From NCBI GenBank assembly GCA_023374045.1, contig CM041779.1, forward strand, positions 2,790,001-2,854,000: 64,000 bases of DNA, in the 5' to 3' direction. Source of the DNA: Limonium bicolor (Eukaryota > Streptophyta > Magnoliopsida > Caryophyllales > Plumbaginaceae). Made by a program: the position numbers and the translations under genes. The notes under the pieces are model-generated. The model did not search any database. It saw only the letters and a list, made by a program, of their open reading frames with translations, and had not been told where the DNA came from. The number at the start of each line of letters is the position of its first letter. Within the stretch, counting starts at the first letter, position 1. Shown here one piece after another: positions 48,701 through 63,100 of the stretch.

Positions 48701-50933
48701 CTATGCATAGTCTTTACGGGTCAGATGTTGAAGATGAAATGACTATGATGCATGTAGACACTAAATGCTAGATGTACAATGATATGCAGTTTTTGGAGAG
48801 AGTGTATGGCTCTATCTCTATTAACATGAGGTTTACGGATATAAGACACCTTCGGTTCGATCTTGAGTGATTGTTGAACAAGAATGCATGAATCACTTTC
48901 CTCTCATGGAGGGATGTGGGTTAATCTCTCGTGAGTATGGTCGTGTGTGCTAATGGTGTGATGATACTCTCAACATTTAGAGCAGTATTTCCCTAAGAAT
49001 TTCTTTCGAGGTCATGGACTTTCCGATCCTTACAAGTTCCTCACCTGCAATGGGGGTAGGCTATTATATTTTGGTGCTTAGATCAAAGAGTCGCTCGCAC
49101 TCAAAGGACCCTGTGGGGTAGGGTCGCACTCATTCACTCATAGTCCCTGTATTGTGAGTGGGACATGTTGATAACAAGTATGAAGATTATGATTCATGTT
49201 TCAGATCTGATACTTTCAGTCAACACTCAACAACTAACGAGTCAGAGGTCTTTTATTAGGTTATAATGGGGATGAGGGGTATGATGTATGTCACACGGGA
49301 CTGTGGGATTTATTTGAGAATTGTGGAGCTTTTGTGCAATAAAGGACGTGTTTCGCCTTTGCCATGGGTGGAATGATTGGATGGTTTTGATAACCTTTTA
49401 TTGGTTTGTACGGGATATCATTGGTCCTTCTGATTTGGATTTCTCCTTATTACCTCTTCTGGTGTTCGGTTTGACTTTTCTTCTCATTTTGTTCTTTGAA
49501 ATTGCAGTTGGCTCATCAACTTTCTCAAGCGTTCTCTGCTTTGTATTTTGGCTTTCAGCTTTGAAGTTGCATTGACTCATTGATCTTCTTGAACACTTTC
49601 GGTGTTCTTTTTTTTTTTTGGTGTTTGGCTTTGGAGTTTCATTGACTCACTGACTTCTCTGAACATTTCATTTGTTGTTTTTTGTGGAAGATGGTAGGGA
49701 GGGGCCATGGCTCCTGCTCCTTTGAGATCCTCTGTTGCAAGGGCAAGTAAGTATATGTACGTGGGTTGGCATGTTGTGGAGTTCACAGAAGAGGTTTATC
49801 GTAAAAGGCTCAACGGGGCTCACTAAGGGATTATGTACAGGGTAGTCAAAGCTTTTTGGTTTTGTGGAGATTTTTATTCCTAAGTGCCTCGTCATTCTCA
49901 TTAGTCAATGATTGTCTTCTTACTATTCTCAGATCTTTGCATGAATCACAGTTCGTATCCTGTTTATCGACATTGATCTCACTACGAGTTGTGCCTCTCC
50001 ATGTGCTGAAGGAATGCACATGCTGCTCATGGTTTTACCTCGATTGGCTCTCTCTACCTTCCCTCATCACTCAATGGATTGTCCAGTACTCTCATTTGAA
50101 ATTCAAGGGAAAATACCGCTCTTCGCACGCTACTCACTTGGTTTGTGGTGCCAATTTTGATTGGACCCTTGTGTTCATTGACGGGTCGAGAGTTCATTGG
50201 TTCACGCAATCTGTTCAATCAATCTATCATGATTTTCCCGAAGATGTCGTTTCGATATGGGAGTATGCAAATGCAATTATCTACCATGCGATGTATTGTG
50301 GTAATATGGAATTACTATGTATAGAATGCATGCAATGCTGAAAATGATGAATTGAGATGGTTGACTGAGTGTTTTTTTGTGTGTTTGTTTTGTTTTTAGA
50401 TGCAATGCATGGGTGGTAAGGCTACACCTAATCTCGCTTGAGTCGGTTTCAGCTCGCGGTTCATGAAGCTCATCCCATCATCGTTGGCCCTGAAGGTGGT
50501 ATAACTGTTGGGTGTGGTGTGATGTGAGAGAAGTTGGTTTGGAACGATGTTCAACTAGTTATTGGCTTCAAAGTTTTGAACTTTTAGGGAGTGACAACTC
50601 CCGCATGGTGGTCCTACGATATACACACTCTTTCCCTTTTGGTCACTGACGCGCATGGTGATTCTGATTGGGAGAGGTTCGAACTCGGTTTTCTTTTCTA
50701 TCCTTCTAACATCGGGCTCTGGCGGTCGAGATATTGGGATGAAAGATGGTGTATAGTGCAGTGACAATGAAACACATGATCATGCAATTTTTCTGAGGTG
50801 GACAGGACTTGTACGTGTTTGATGAATTTGAACTGACCGAGAATACATGGGACTTTTGTAATGAATGCAATGCATGTGATTTGCTTTGTGCTCGGTTGTA
50901 TTTTGTTGCTATTGTTTATTCGGGGATGCCTCC

Positions 50934-53259
50934 TGTAGATACCATGAATTTTCACCCCATAAAGCGATTTATGAACATGTAACTGTGAGGGGTCGTTCCT
51001 TATCCGTTCTCTTCTTTACACGTGCATGCCAAAAGAAACCAAGTTTTGGAAAACAATTTTGAAAGCGTGTGTTTTCAAGTGGCGGATTTTCTCAATATGG
51101 ATTTTGATGCTCGGTCACTCGTAAATAAAATAGGGAGTGGGGAACCCTATACCCATTGATCTGAATAAATTCAAAGGGAATGTGTAAACCTATACATGTA
51201 ATCTATTCAGAAATGGACAAGAGAGAAAAGAATGCTAGAGGAAAACCTATACATCAATACTAAAAGTCATTAAATGGGGGAGTTTGAGTGAAAAATTCTT
51301 CTGCTTTGTCTTCGAGATTCTGACTGACTGCACATCCATGTTTGGGCTCCTGATTGGCCATTCACTTGAGTTCGGGCTCTTGGTTGCTCGCTCGTCTTTG
51401 GGCTCTTGTAGCAAAGTGACATTGTGATCAAGAGAAAGTGGTTGGTGCTCTTCTGACCCTCAACAACTTCATACTCGAACGGTCGTTGCTGGTCTTCATG
51501 TCGTTCGACTCGGGTTGGTGCAACTCTGATTTTTGGCTCGAATCGTCGTTGATCTTCATGCATCCCACTTGCTCCGATGAAGGAAAATAAGGGGCATTTT
51601 TTAGAAAGGAAAGGTGAAAGACCGGACACAAAATCTTTGTGAAAATCCACCACTTTTGTGAAAACACGAAATGACTAGTACGCTCTACAGTAGTGACCGC
51701 TGCTCTTGAAGGTGGGTTGAACTTCAAAAATAGCGGGTCATGACATGGGGACTAAATCATTTATTTTGAAATACATTTGTGAAAATCAACTTGAAAACTG
51801 TTTTCGAAAACTGTTAAGAAATAATGTTGGTGAAGAATGTTGTTTGCAATTTGTTTGCAGAAAGTAGGGTTTTCGAAGTCTATTTTTGAAATTGGTTCAA
51901 AAATAACATTTAATGAAACAAAGCTTTTAAAGATGATGAGTGACAGGTTTTAAAACCCCAAATGCTTATGAGAAAAAATAGGTGGGATTCAAAATTAAAC
52001 AATCTTGTAAGAAAGCTTTAAGAGACATACGAAAGAGAATTCCGAACGTTTAAAACGGATTGGTTTGAAAAAAACCGTTTGCAAACATGTATAGCATAAA
52101 GTAAATCGTGGCTATGTTTGATGTGGAGCTGTAAGTGTTAATGTTGGGATAATCACTTTCCAGGTCAATTATGATTCTGTCTCACCGGGGGAACCATCGT
52201 CCCTTCACTATCATCTCTCGGGGTTTTTCTCTGTTATGCCTTTATGGGGCACGTTATCAATAAAGTCCAGAGTGCTTAAGTTCGAAAGGTCAGGACACCC
52301 GAGATGATAAGGAGACATACGCCACGGCCAGTGATGATCCCACAACACCCACTTTTCGGGAAACTCGGGGAAGTATTGCATGGGAGCGGGTCTCTCGTCA
52401 CCTGCACGGTCAGGTGTGTCTAAAGTCCAATTATTCACTGACTACGTGTACCATGTATGGGTATCCGGTAAATACGGGATCCTCTATGGACGTGTAGCGT
52501 GACATTGGGCTTTAGAGACACCCGTGGTGCAGAGAACACATGGAGAACTGAGCCCATGCAATCTTCAGGGTAAGATAGAAGGGTGGTCAGACAGGCGGCA
52601 TACAAAGGGTGACTGCCCATGAAACCCGTCTTAGACACCGGACCAGGTTGCTGGACACTGAAGGCTCAGAGTTCACTATATGCTGGCTTTGACTCGGATA
52701 ATGGAGGATATTTTGGATCATAAGCTCAAGGCGTCAGTCAGAAACCATACCGCCTCGTGGGTTTGTCCACTCATAAAGTGACCCTAGCTCAAGGGGAATC
52801 AACCGTGGACGGTCGGGATCCCGTGACATCGTGGATAAATCGGGTGACACAGAGGAATGCATGTCCTAAGCTACCCACCCCATGCACCCCAATTGTAATA
52901 TAAATATGGAAGCAGTAAATAAAGCAAACGAAGTTAGCACCGACCTATTTGCTAAGTGTTTATCTTGAGATTAGTGATTCCAATTTGGTTGTTTTAACCT
53001 AAAGGGAAGTTAGCTTCATTCACACCTAAGTGTCTCTTTCTAATCGTGAGCTAATTGATTAACCCAATTGTTGTCATGTTTGTTGAGGATCTAATAAATC
53101 CTATCTGTCCTCATCAGATACACACTCAAAGTGTGGAGTAGAATATTCCTAGAGGCCTTGAAATGAATCTCTTGAAGGTTTTGAAAGAAGAGGGGAAGTC
53201 CCGACAATTTTGAATGGAGTTCAGTCTTCCTTGAGTTTGAGAAAAACTTACTCAAGTTT
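50934..53259 (+). mobile_element. Opposite-strand TAT LTR-start-like segment inside the internal region
   Basis: TGTAGATACC...TTTTCACCCCATAAAGC on the plus strand resembles the LTR start of the main element (TGTAGACACC...TCTCACCCCATAAAGC), but inverted relative to it. It is preceded by a GGGGATGCCTCC tract. This suggests a nested fragment or solo LTR of a related element. Its right edge could not be placed; the end coordinate is only the outer limit before the primer site. Confidence 0.35.
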
Positions 53260-53277
53260 TCCCTAGCAGAGTCGCCA
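53260..53277 (-). other. Primer binding site of the TAT-like element
   Basis: The minus strand reads TGGCGACTCTGCTAGGGA two bases after the LTR end CCACA. This form is characteristic of TAT/Ogre elements; the priming tRNA (probably Arg) is from family knowledge. Confidence 0.6.
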
Positions 53278-53279
53278 TT

Positions 53280-56200
53280 TGTGGAGGGTGATTTTTCGGT
53301 ATGAGGGGGTCTATCTAAAAATGATCTGACTAAAAAGTCGAGATCCTAGAAAATGCCATTTTGTGGAGGGTGAAAACCCGTTATTCTGGCAGCCCTCAAA
53401 TACCTACTTTAATCGTCCGTCTTTCCCAGAAAGCTTATGGGGAATGCTAGTGAGCACTACACCCGCTCTCAATGGCTCCACGCGGACTTATGCCCTAAAG
53501 GCGGAAATTGACTAGAGTCGCCACCTAGTTTGACCTAAGATACTAGGAAGGAAATGAATGAGGGTTCTAAGAACCGTTAATTGACTCTGATGATTTATTT
53601 TCTATGGATAGGACTTATCTGATCATACCAGAGATTCTGTGTGAGTTCGCACTGGGTTACACCCCTTAGAAGTGGCAACGACCACGACTTCGGATTGGTG
53701 CCCGAGGAACCTCGGTCTCCAATTGTCGGGATTGCCTTCTTTCAAAACCTTATTGGAGAGATTCAGTTTAAGCCAAAGGATAAGATCGAATGAGGAGTGA
53801 GGAAGATTTCGAAGAGTTGAAGAATAGGCTGGTCTTGGAGTTGAAGTGCTTTGAGAGGTTTTAATTGTTCTGAGAGATTTGAGGTCGTTTTGGGCCCTCA
53901 CGAGATTAAGAGGATGGTGGGAGTTTTGAGGAGTAAAAGGGCATTTTGGTCATTTTGGTGGAGTCAAGGGTATTTGGATCATTTGGCTTATTTGAGGAGT
54001 TTTTTTGTGTTTGCGAAGTTCGGATTTTGAAATGGTCGGGTTCTCGAGGTGTTTTGGGAAGTTGAATGTGTTGAGGGGTGCAATTCGGGTTTTGAGGATG
54101 GTTGGGTGTGGAAGAGGATATTTGGTTTGTAGGTATTCGGGTTTTTGAAGATGTTTCAGGTTTCTGGGAGCCTTCAAGAATTGGAGGTCCTATGTGACTT
54201 AGAGTTGGTTCAGAGGAGGATTGAGAAGTGTTTATGGGTCCTAGAGCTCTAATGGAAATGTTGGATTGGTTTATTCAGAATTGTCTCTCTTAAAGTTTTT
54301 AAAACCGAAAAATCATTTGTTGTTGTAAAAGGGCGGATAATCCCAAGGGATTACCCTATGTACCCCCTCGAACACGACACTTAATTAATGGTAAGTGCCG
54401 AGGCTCGAAAGATGGGGCAATGAATTTAGTCGAAAAATAAGATTCAGAGAGAAACACCATGAATAAGATGTTCTCGGTCGAACCCTAATACGTCTCTAAC
54501 TCCGGGTTTTAAAACATTAAAAACCGAAAAACATTGAAATCGAGCGGAAGGGAGTTAGACGATTCTAAAATCCCGGCTGCAACTAGGAAGGTCGTTACTT
54601 CCCTAGACCCCGCCTTGTAAAAATCTAGGCTGCAATTAGGGGAGTTGTCACCCTAATGCCCCGCCTAAAGAGATCCAGACTGCGACAAGGGAGATTATGA
54701 CCCCAGCGCCCCGCCTCGGATTTTTATTTGGAATAGAGACAAGCAATGTCTAACTAGGAAGAAACGTTCTTTGAAGGTGTTAGACATTACCTATTCCCCA
54801 AAAAGGTTTATTTTAAGCTGAAAACTAAGTTTGGAATCTAAGTTGAAAACTTTTGAAGTTGTTTCGGAATCCTCGGTAAAGAAAGAATGATTTTGAGAAA
54901 TATTTTTAGGAGAAAAACTTTCTGTGTAGTGAGAAGAACTTTCTGCAATTGAGAAGAGTTTTCTGTGATGTGAGAAGAGTTTTCCTTTAAAAATCCACAA
55001 AATGGTTTCTTTTAAATCTGAAGATCTTGACAAAACTTGGATAAAATGATAGTTTGAAATTCTTTTTTTGGGTTTTGGAGTTGAAAGAAATTTACGTTGG
55101 AAGTATAGTGAAAGGAATCAGTTTTGAAAAAAGTGTGGGAATTGATTTGATTTGGTTTGACTTGTATTGGAAGAAATACGGGTCAACGTTCGGGTTGGTC
55201 AATGATTGGGTCAAGGTCAAGGTTTTCTGGTCAAGGTCAAGTTTTCTAGTCAAGGTCAAGGTTTTCTGGTCAATGTCAACGTTTTCTGGTCAAGGTCAAC
55301 ATTTTCTGGTCAAGGTCAACGTTTTCTGGTCAAGGTCAACGCTTTCTGGTCAAGGTCAACGTTCGGGTCAAGGTTTGATTCTTGTGGACTTAACTTGATT
55401 TTTGTGGACTTTACTCGATTGATTTTGTGGACTTGGGCTTGGGCCGGATTTGGATTTTGGGCTTGGACAATGGGCTAGGTTTATGAACTTGGGCCGGGTT
55501 TAGATAATGGGCCGAGTTTATGAACTTGGGCCGGGTTTGAGATGGGTTGGGTTTGGTGGAATTGGGCCTAGATTGGGTTTGGGCCAAGACTGGACTTGGG
55601 CCGAGACTGGACTTGGGGTCGTGGACTTGGGTCTTTAGGCTTTGGACTTGGTGGGTTGAACCTGATTGGGCTTTGGGTCGATTTGGGATGGGTTGAGTTT
55701 GGAAGTGGGCCAAGCTTGGATTTGGGCCGGTTTTGGGCTAGGTTGTATATGGGTATTGGGTCGGGTTCGGGTCGGCTTTGGGCTTTGGTTTGGACATGGA
55801 CTTGGGCCGAGAGTGTTGGGCTGGGCTTGGGCCGAGTGGAGTGTGGCGCTGGACCTGGGCTTTTGGAGTGTGGGGCCGGACTTGGGCTTTTGGGCTGATT
55901 GAGGTCATTTTGGGCCTTGGGTTTGGGCTTCAGGTTTTGGGCCTTGGGTTTGGGCTTCGGGTTTTGGGCTTCAGGTTTTGGGCCTTAGGTTTGGGCTTCG
56001 GGTTTTGGGCCTTAGGTTGGGCTTCGGGTTTTGGGCCTTAGGTTAATGGGCCGAGTGTGGGTATTTGGGCCAGGTGTTGGTATTTGGGTCGAGATTGGTG
56101 TTAGGTCATGGGTTTCGAGTTTGTGCTGAGATTGGGCCGGCTTCAGGGATGGGTTGAATTTGGAGATGGGCCGGACTTTGGAGTTGGGCCGAGTGGGGTT

Positions 56201-59200
56201 TTAGTTACAAGTGGGAAAGATGTGTTCAAAATAAAACGAGATTTCTTTTTGAAATGAAACAACAATTAAAAGGGAGAGACAATTCAATGTGGAAAAGTTG
56301 AAAAAGTGGAGGAATTTGGAATGAGAAACCTTAAGCTATAAGCATTATTCTGAATTCCTTTCTTTCCTCTTTCTCCATTTTTTTTTGGGTAAAGTTTTTA
56401 GTGAAATTAGGGATGGTTTGGGATAGGCTTTACAAGTTTGGAAGGTATTGTTCCCCACAAAGCAAATAAAAAATAAGCTAGTTGTGGGGTACCCTCAAGG
56501 CTTAAAAGATTTTCAAAGTTTTGGATGGTATGGTTCCCCACAAAGCAAATCATAAATAAGCTAGTTGTGGGGTACCTTCCAAGACTTATCATAATAGATG
56601 GGTGGCCTAGGAGGCTATCTAGGGCTTAAGCAAATATTAGAGGTAATAAAGTGAGATTAACAATATGCAAAGATGGGTAAAACAATGTATGTATAAAGAA
56701 GAAATAAAACAGAGGCAAAATCACCAAGGTGAATAACAAGTCAAAAATCGATGAAGATTGCCAATGAACTAATGAGATTCTCTTCGGTTCGGTTGCCTTT
56801 TAAGGATCAAAACGAGGATTTCAACCACAAGGAAAGAAAAGAAGAAAAAAAACACTGAAAGTTACTGATGTCGAACGTGTGTCAAAATAAAACTGGGCTG
56901 CTTTTAGCCTGTTTCTTTTCACCTCTATACGTTTTCAATACTTCAATTTCTGACCAAGGATGAAGGTTGAACTGGAACTCAGTAGGTTAAGCTAAGGGAA
57001 CAACTAAATACTACCAGTTTCCGGAACAAGTAATGGATGAAGCTCGGTCCAAAACAAACAGTCAATACAGTGAGGTTACTGGATGGAAGGTGGCATCATT
57101 GGTTAGCTCAACTTAATCCCTTTTAATCCCTCTATCTTCCTTAAACAGACCACAATAAAGCTGGACTTCATGTTTACACTGACGGAGGACTAGACAAATT
57201 CTGATGATGCCTATTTTTTTATTACAATGTAATGCTGGAAATTGATTGTCGTTAAGAACCCAAATGAACAGCGAATCAAATCATGACAACCTCTCATACT
57301 TTCTAATTCCTATTATCCGTTGAGGTTCGAAGTCTAGCATCAATTTAAACAAGCTGAAGCACAAACAAAAGGTAGAATATGGTTTAGCTACTCAGGTCCT
57401 ATTATATCTTCTTTACTCACATATGCTGACAAATAGGCGTTCAGACACAAAGTAGAGCAACCGCAAATGAACAAACACTATACATCACCGGACGACTTTT
57501 CACAACATTCAGCAGTTAAAATGAAAGCATGCTTTTCAAGATATCCAGCAGATTTTAACAGAACACTTTTAATATATTTGCCAAGCAAACTGAGGTTATT
57601 TGGGAACATATCAAATACCGGAATAAGGTTGCAGACATAATCTGCAAAGAGAGACAATAACACGGCATAATCTGTAAGGAGAGACAAGAACACCACGACA
57701 AACAACTACAAACTCATCAGATCGTCAAAAGTAAGCAATATTGACAGTTTAGGAAGAATGGAAAAAATATAATTAGTATTGACTGAACATGAGGGTATTA
57801 ACAGGGAAACCCAGGTGGAGATGGTGTAGATCGGCCTCTGCATCTTCTGTGAACAACTCAAATACACAAGGTTAGTCTAGAGACAGAAACAGATAATTCC
57901 TTAAGAACCAGGGCCTTAGATTAAATATTGGCGCATATGTACCAGTGAATATTGTTCCACGGTGAACAAAGCTGAGATACCATTCAGGAGAGGATGTGGA
58001 TACTTCGAAAGTTTTCAAACCAGAGAAACTAACTTTAGTCGGGTAGAATTAAACATAAGCACCAGAAAAATGAGCCACAAAAATGCTCTAAGAGACCGAA
58101 ACCAGGTAGAATAGAGTAGCTACTTGTCCTAAAATCAGAAGCGAAATATTCGTAATCTTGACCTTTCTATGAACTCCCGAACCTCATAGGAGTTGGGCAT
58201 TCATTTGTGTGTATATGTACAGCCCAAAATGCTCACGACAGAAATGAAGAAATCGATAACCAGCATATGTATATGTGCAGAGGAGAGGAAAGTGTAATAT
58301 AGCATCCAAAATCCAACAGGACATTGCGTAACACGAAAGAAGAAAAAAGTTAAACAACAGCACATCTCACGTCTCTTTATACAAAGGAAATTTATAGCCA
58401 CTTTCTGACTCCCGTTTGTGATAAAATACACAATGAGAATCGAGAACCTTGGGGTCCAAAATGGTAGTAAAAAAGAGAAGAAGCCAGGGAGATTGGCTCA
58501 TTTTTTCGGAAACAGGATTCCGATAGAGCAGTGATTCGCTTGCCATCACCGATTCGGCTCATTGACAAGTTATGGAGATAAAACAGGAAAAAGAACAAAA
58601 CAAATAGAGTAGATGTGCAAAGAAAGTTGCAGAAGAAAATGAAACACGAAGGTAGATTAAGTATGAAATTGAGAGTAAGACTTAGATGAAATCCGGTACT
58701 TCTACTCAACCCCCTTGTCAAATGCGAGCCAACTGAAACCCAAGGAAGGAGAAAGCAGAAAAAAAAATGAACAAGCAAACTCCAGGTAGAACAACGGTGG
58801 GTTTCGTGGTGGTTTTTCTTTCGAGGAGGATGAAGAAGGTAGGTGGTGTTGGTGGCGAGTCGTAGGTGGAAGAAGGTTTTGAAGATGATGGGAGATGAAA
58901 GAGAAACACAGGTTGGGGTTCTTCAGGTTTGAAAATATCGAAAAAAGACAGAGAGAATGTTGGACAAGGACAATTGGAGCGTTTTTGGGATTAGTGTCGA
59001 CGGTTAGAACCTGCCCCTGTAGGGTTCTGGGGTCTTTTTTATAATACAGAAGTAGGGTTTCTATGGGGTTGTTTGATGGTTCTATGGGCTAAATACAACA
59101 ATGGGCTTTGTTAGGGCTTTGGAGCAGAAAATCGGGTCCAGGCTAAGATGGACTGCGTTTGGTTCCAGGCTGAGATTGAGGCCACGTTTGGCCGGAATTC

Positions 59201-60195
59201 ACATGTCATAACAAAATAAAATGGCTCCCAGTGAGGATCATACCCGGCACCTCTACCTTCCCCATCGTGCACTCTACCGACTGAGCTATAACAGATTTCA
59301 ATAAGTAGTCACAGAGAAACAAAATAATAGTCATGTTGCGAGCTGAAATAAATGAAGAAAAACACTTTTCATCTGTGCCAAGAATTGAACCCGAGATCTA
59401 TGGGTTACACAATGGGCATGCCAACCAATAGAGACTAGACCGAGATTCAGTTATACATAGGCAGAAAGTAAACCTGAGCTCCGATTCAAACTGGATAAGC
59501 TTCTAAAATGCTTTTAAAATGGGAATTTGAAAAAGGGGGTAAAATGTTCTACTTAATAAAACAAGTGATTTTCTTTTTTAAAAAAGTCATGAAATCATGG
59601 AATGTAAAAATATGAAAACGTATTAAAATATAAAATAAACAAAAATACATAATAATACATACATGAAATAATAGTAATAATGAATGATGGTTAAAATACA
59701 AGTGAACGCAATAAAAACAGGAGATGTACAAGTAGCATGTAAATAACAAAATAAAATGTGAGAAGGTGAGAGGAAGTTAAATCGAATCAGCAATAAAATG
59801 AAATATACAAATGTGAATGATAATGGTAAAAAGACGCATAAAATGATAGAAATGACGCAAACTAATAATGATAAAAGTAAATGCTAGAAGACAATTAAAA
59901 GTAGCAATAAATATGAGAAAATAATAGTAAAAAAATGAAAATAAAAGATAACTAAATAAATAAGCGATAATAAGATAAGTGAATAAAACAAACGGGGCGG
60001 TTTAGAGCCGTATTGTCATTGGAAATTCATTTTTAAAGAATTGTTTTTATGAAATGCTTTGAAAACGGTTATAAAACGATGGTTTCACCTTGGCATGCAT
60101 GTCAATACGTTTTGACAAAGAAAGGCGATGACCCCTCTTATTGTGTTTCTTATTCTTGAATTTGCTTTATGGGGTGAGAATTTTTGGTGTCTACA
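53280..60195 (-). repeat. TAT-like LTR, copy B (6.92 kb)
   Basis: Near-identical to 38890-45818. Its sub-repeats lie at 55200-55360 (GGTCAAGG array), 55425-56200 (TTGGGCC field), 56440-56585 (hairpin duplication), and 59222-59294 and 59375-59450 (tRNA-like segments). Confidence 0.8.
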
Positions 60196-63100
60196 GATGG
60201 CTCCCCTTGATTCAATTCTGCAACAGAAGGCTTGCAGAATTGGATCAAGGTTGACGGGACGCCAAAAATTCTCACTGCAGCTTGGAGCATTCCCAAGTGT
60301 GAGATATGAGTACCATATGAGTGGGGACTTATGGCGGGCCCCGACTAGACTTCGGCGTCTAACGCTAGGACTTATGACGGGCCTAGAATGTGATAGTCGA
60401 TGGTATGAGGACTAACGACGGGCCTCAACTAGATCTCGGTGTCTAGCTCTAGGTCTAAAGACTAGAATACGATCAATCTACCTATGCATGAGGACTAAAG
60501 ACGGGCCTCAACTAGATCTGGGTGTCTAGCTCTAGGACTGATGACGGGCCTAGAATGCATCTTCGAATTGCATGAGGACTAACGATGGGCCTCAACTAGA
60601 TCTCAATGTCTAGCTCTAGGACTAAAGACGGGCCTAGAATACAACCGGTATATGGGTTATGCATGAGGGCTAACAACGGGCCTCAACTAGATCTCGGTGT
60701 CTAGCTCTAGGACTGATGACGGGCCTAGAATGCATCTTCGAATTGTATGAGGACTAACGATGGGCCTCAACTAGATCTCGATGTCTAGCTCTAGGACTAA
60801 AGACGGGCCTAGAATACAACCGGTATATATGTTATGCATGAGGGCTAACGACGGGCCTCAACTAGATCTCGATGTCTAGCTCTAGGACTGATGACGGACC
60901 TAGAATGCATCTTCGAATTGTATGAGGACTAACGACGGGCCTCAACTAGATCTCGATGTCTAGCTCTAGGACTAAAGACGGGCCTAGAATACAACCGGTA
61001 TATAAGTTATGCATGAGGGCTAACGACGGGCCTCAACTAGATCTCGGTGTCTAGCTCTAGGACTAATGACGGGCCTATAATGCATCTTCGAATTGTATGA
61101 GGAACTAACGACGGGCCTCAACTAGATCTCGATGTCTAGCTCTAGGACTAAAGACGGGCCTAGAATACAACCGGTATATAAGTTATGCATGAGGGCTAAC
61201 GACGGGCCTCAACTAGATCTCGGTGTCTAGCTCTAGGACTAATGACGGGCCTAGAATGCGATTGAAAGTACGAGGACTTAGGAGTGCCTCCACTAGACCT
61301 TTTGATATCTAGCTATAGGACTTATGATGGGCCTATAATACTTTAATGGAGTTGTACGAAACTCGCTACCTTTTAGTGGTTGGTTGATTTGAGGATGACT
61401 TTGGTCGTGGATTGATTCAGGATTTGATGCTTTTTGGTTGCTTCCGTGAGGGATGTGATGGTCGAATGCTTTTGGTCGATGTCGCCTTTGACTTTGTCAG
61501 TGTGGGACTTTTGTTTGGGTTTTGTTTTTGGTGGTCTTGGCCCGATGTGCACTATGGTTTCGGGATTTGGTACGACTCTTGGCTCCAGAGTTTGAGATGG
61601 CTCCGGTATGGCTCTCGAGTTTTTGGTTTTTGTGAATTTGTGATTGGTTTTTGAATGGATGGCTTTTTGTGAATGAGCGACTTTGGGAACTCGGTGTGGC
61701 TTTGATATGATCAAATGGCTCTGGTATGATCGAATGGCTCCGGTGCGGTTGGGTGGCTCCGACATGATTCATGACCCCATTGTGAGCAACGACTCTGGGA
61801 TGGTTGGTGGGTTCCGATTTGGATTGAGATTTTTGGGATGGTTGGTGGGTTTCAATTTGGATTGAGATTTTCGGGGGTTGGTGGGTTTTGATCTGGTTCA
61901 GATTTTGAGTTGAATGGTGGGTCGATGTGATTTGTGTACTTTGATGTGGTTGGCAGTTTTTTTGGTTGCGGATTAATGGCTTCGGTATGGTTGGTCAATT
62001 ACGACTTCAGATTCCTTGAGATGGCTCCGGGGAGGCTACAAGATGGCTCCATTAGATGATAGTGGGGAACAAAAGGGAAATTTTCTTTTGAGATAGTCGC
62101 ACCCTAGGCGGGCTGCCTACACTACTCAATTCTGTATTGAGATCAGACCTGACGTAGTTCGAAACTCTATAGGCAAGGTCCTGGTGACGAAATGGCTTTG
62201 ATATGGATTTGAGGTGGCTCCCGTATTGTTCTCGGACTGTTGGGATGACCCCTGTGTAGTTCCAAGGATGGTTTCAACGTCGGATGATGGCTCCCGTATG
62301 CGTGGATGGCTCCGGCATGCACTGATGGCTCCGGTGTGACCAAGGGTCGTTTCGATTTGGATTGAGATTTTTGAGATTGTTGGTGGTTTTGCTTTGGTTC
62401 ACATTTTGAGTCGAATGGTGGGTTGATGGCTCCGGTGTGGCCAATGGTCTCGGGGCGGTTGGTGGGTTTTGATCTGGTTAGAGTTGTTCGGGATGGCTGG
62501 TGGATTTTGCTTTGCTTCGGGATTTTCTGGGTGGTGTGGGGACTCCAACAATGGATTTATCCTGGTTTGATGAGGTTTTGATGGCTCCGGAAATGTAATG
62601 ATTGTGATTTAAAGGGTTTGTTGTGGAATTCGTAGTGGACGACTGGTTTTACATGGGTGGGTGAATGGCTAAACACGGTTTCATGGCCTTAGGGTAATCC
62701 CAATCATGGTTCCAGGATCTTCAGGGATGGCTCCGAGATGACTTCGTGTCGGTTGAGCATGACGATGCATTAGTTGGAACGAGGGGAAATGGAGGTTTTG
62801 TCTTTGAGGTGGTCGCACCCTGGGCGGGCTGCCTACGTACTCAATTTCGTATTGAGATCAGACCAGACGTAGTTCGAAATTTTGTGGACGAGGCTTTGAC
62901 GAGGGAATGACTCCTGTGTAGCCCTTGGGATAGTCTTAGTGTTTTGAGGATGGCTCCCGCATGGCTCCAGCTTGGCTTTGGGAGTGGTGTTGATGAGACT
63001 CGCGTATGACAGTGGATGGCTCCAGTTTTGACTTCTTTTGATTGGAAGTTATGCTTCAACGACTACAACTGAGGTTGACTTTCAGCGAGACTATGCATAG

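Larger units (their letters stand above)
45819..53279 (-). repeat. Internal region of the TAT-like element, copy 1 (non-coding)
   Basis: 7.46 kb between the polypurine tract and the primer site. It contains the 46.0-46.9 kb tandem array, a GGCTCCGG-rich field (47.2-48.7 kb), an insertion-like segment after about 49.6 kb, and a leader near 53.2 kb. No protease, RT, integrase or gag is recognisable. The longest frame is 49856-50341 (+, 161 codons, unrecognised). Confidence 0.65.

Noticed and set aside
49856..50341. 161-codon open frame in the TAT-like internal region
   Set aside because: No domain, motif or family resemblance recognised, and it cannot be checked in copy 2 because the window ends first. 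Possibly part of a nested fragment, but not supported as a gene.
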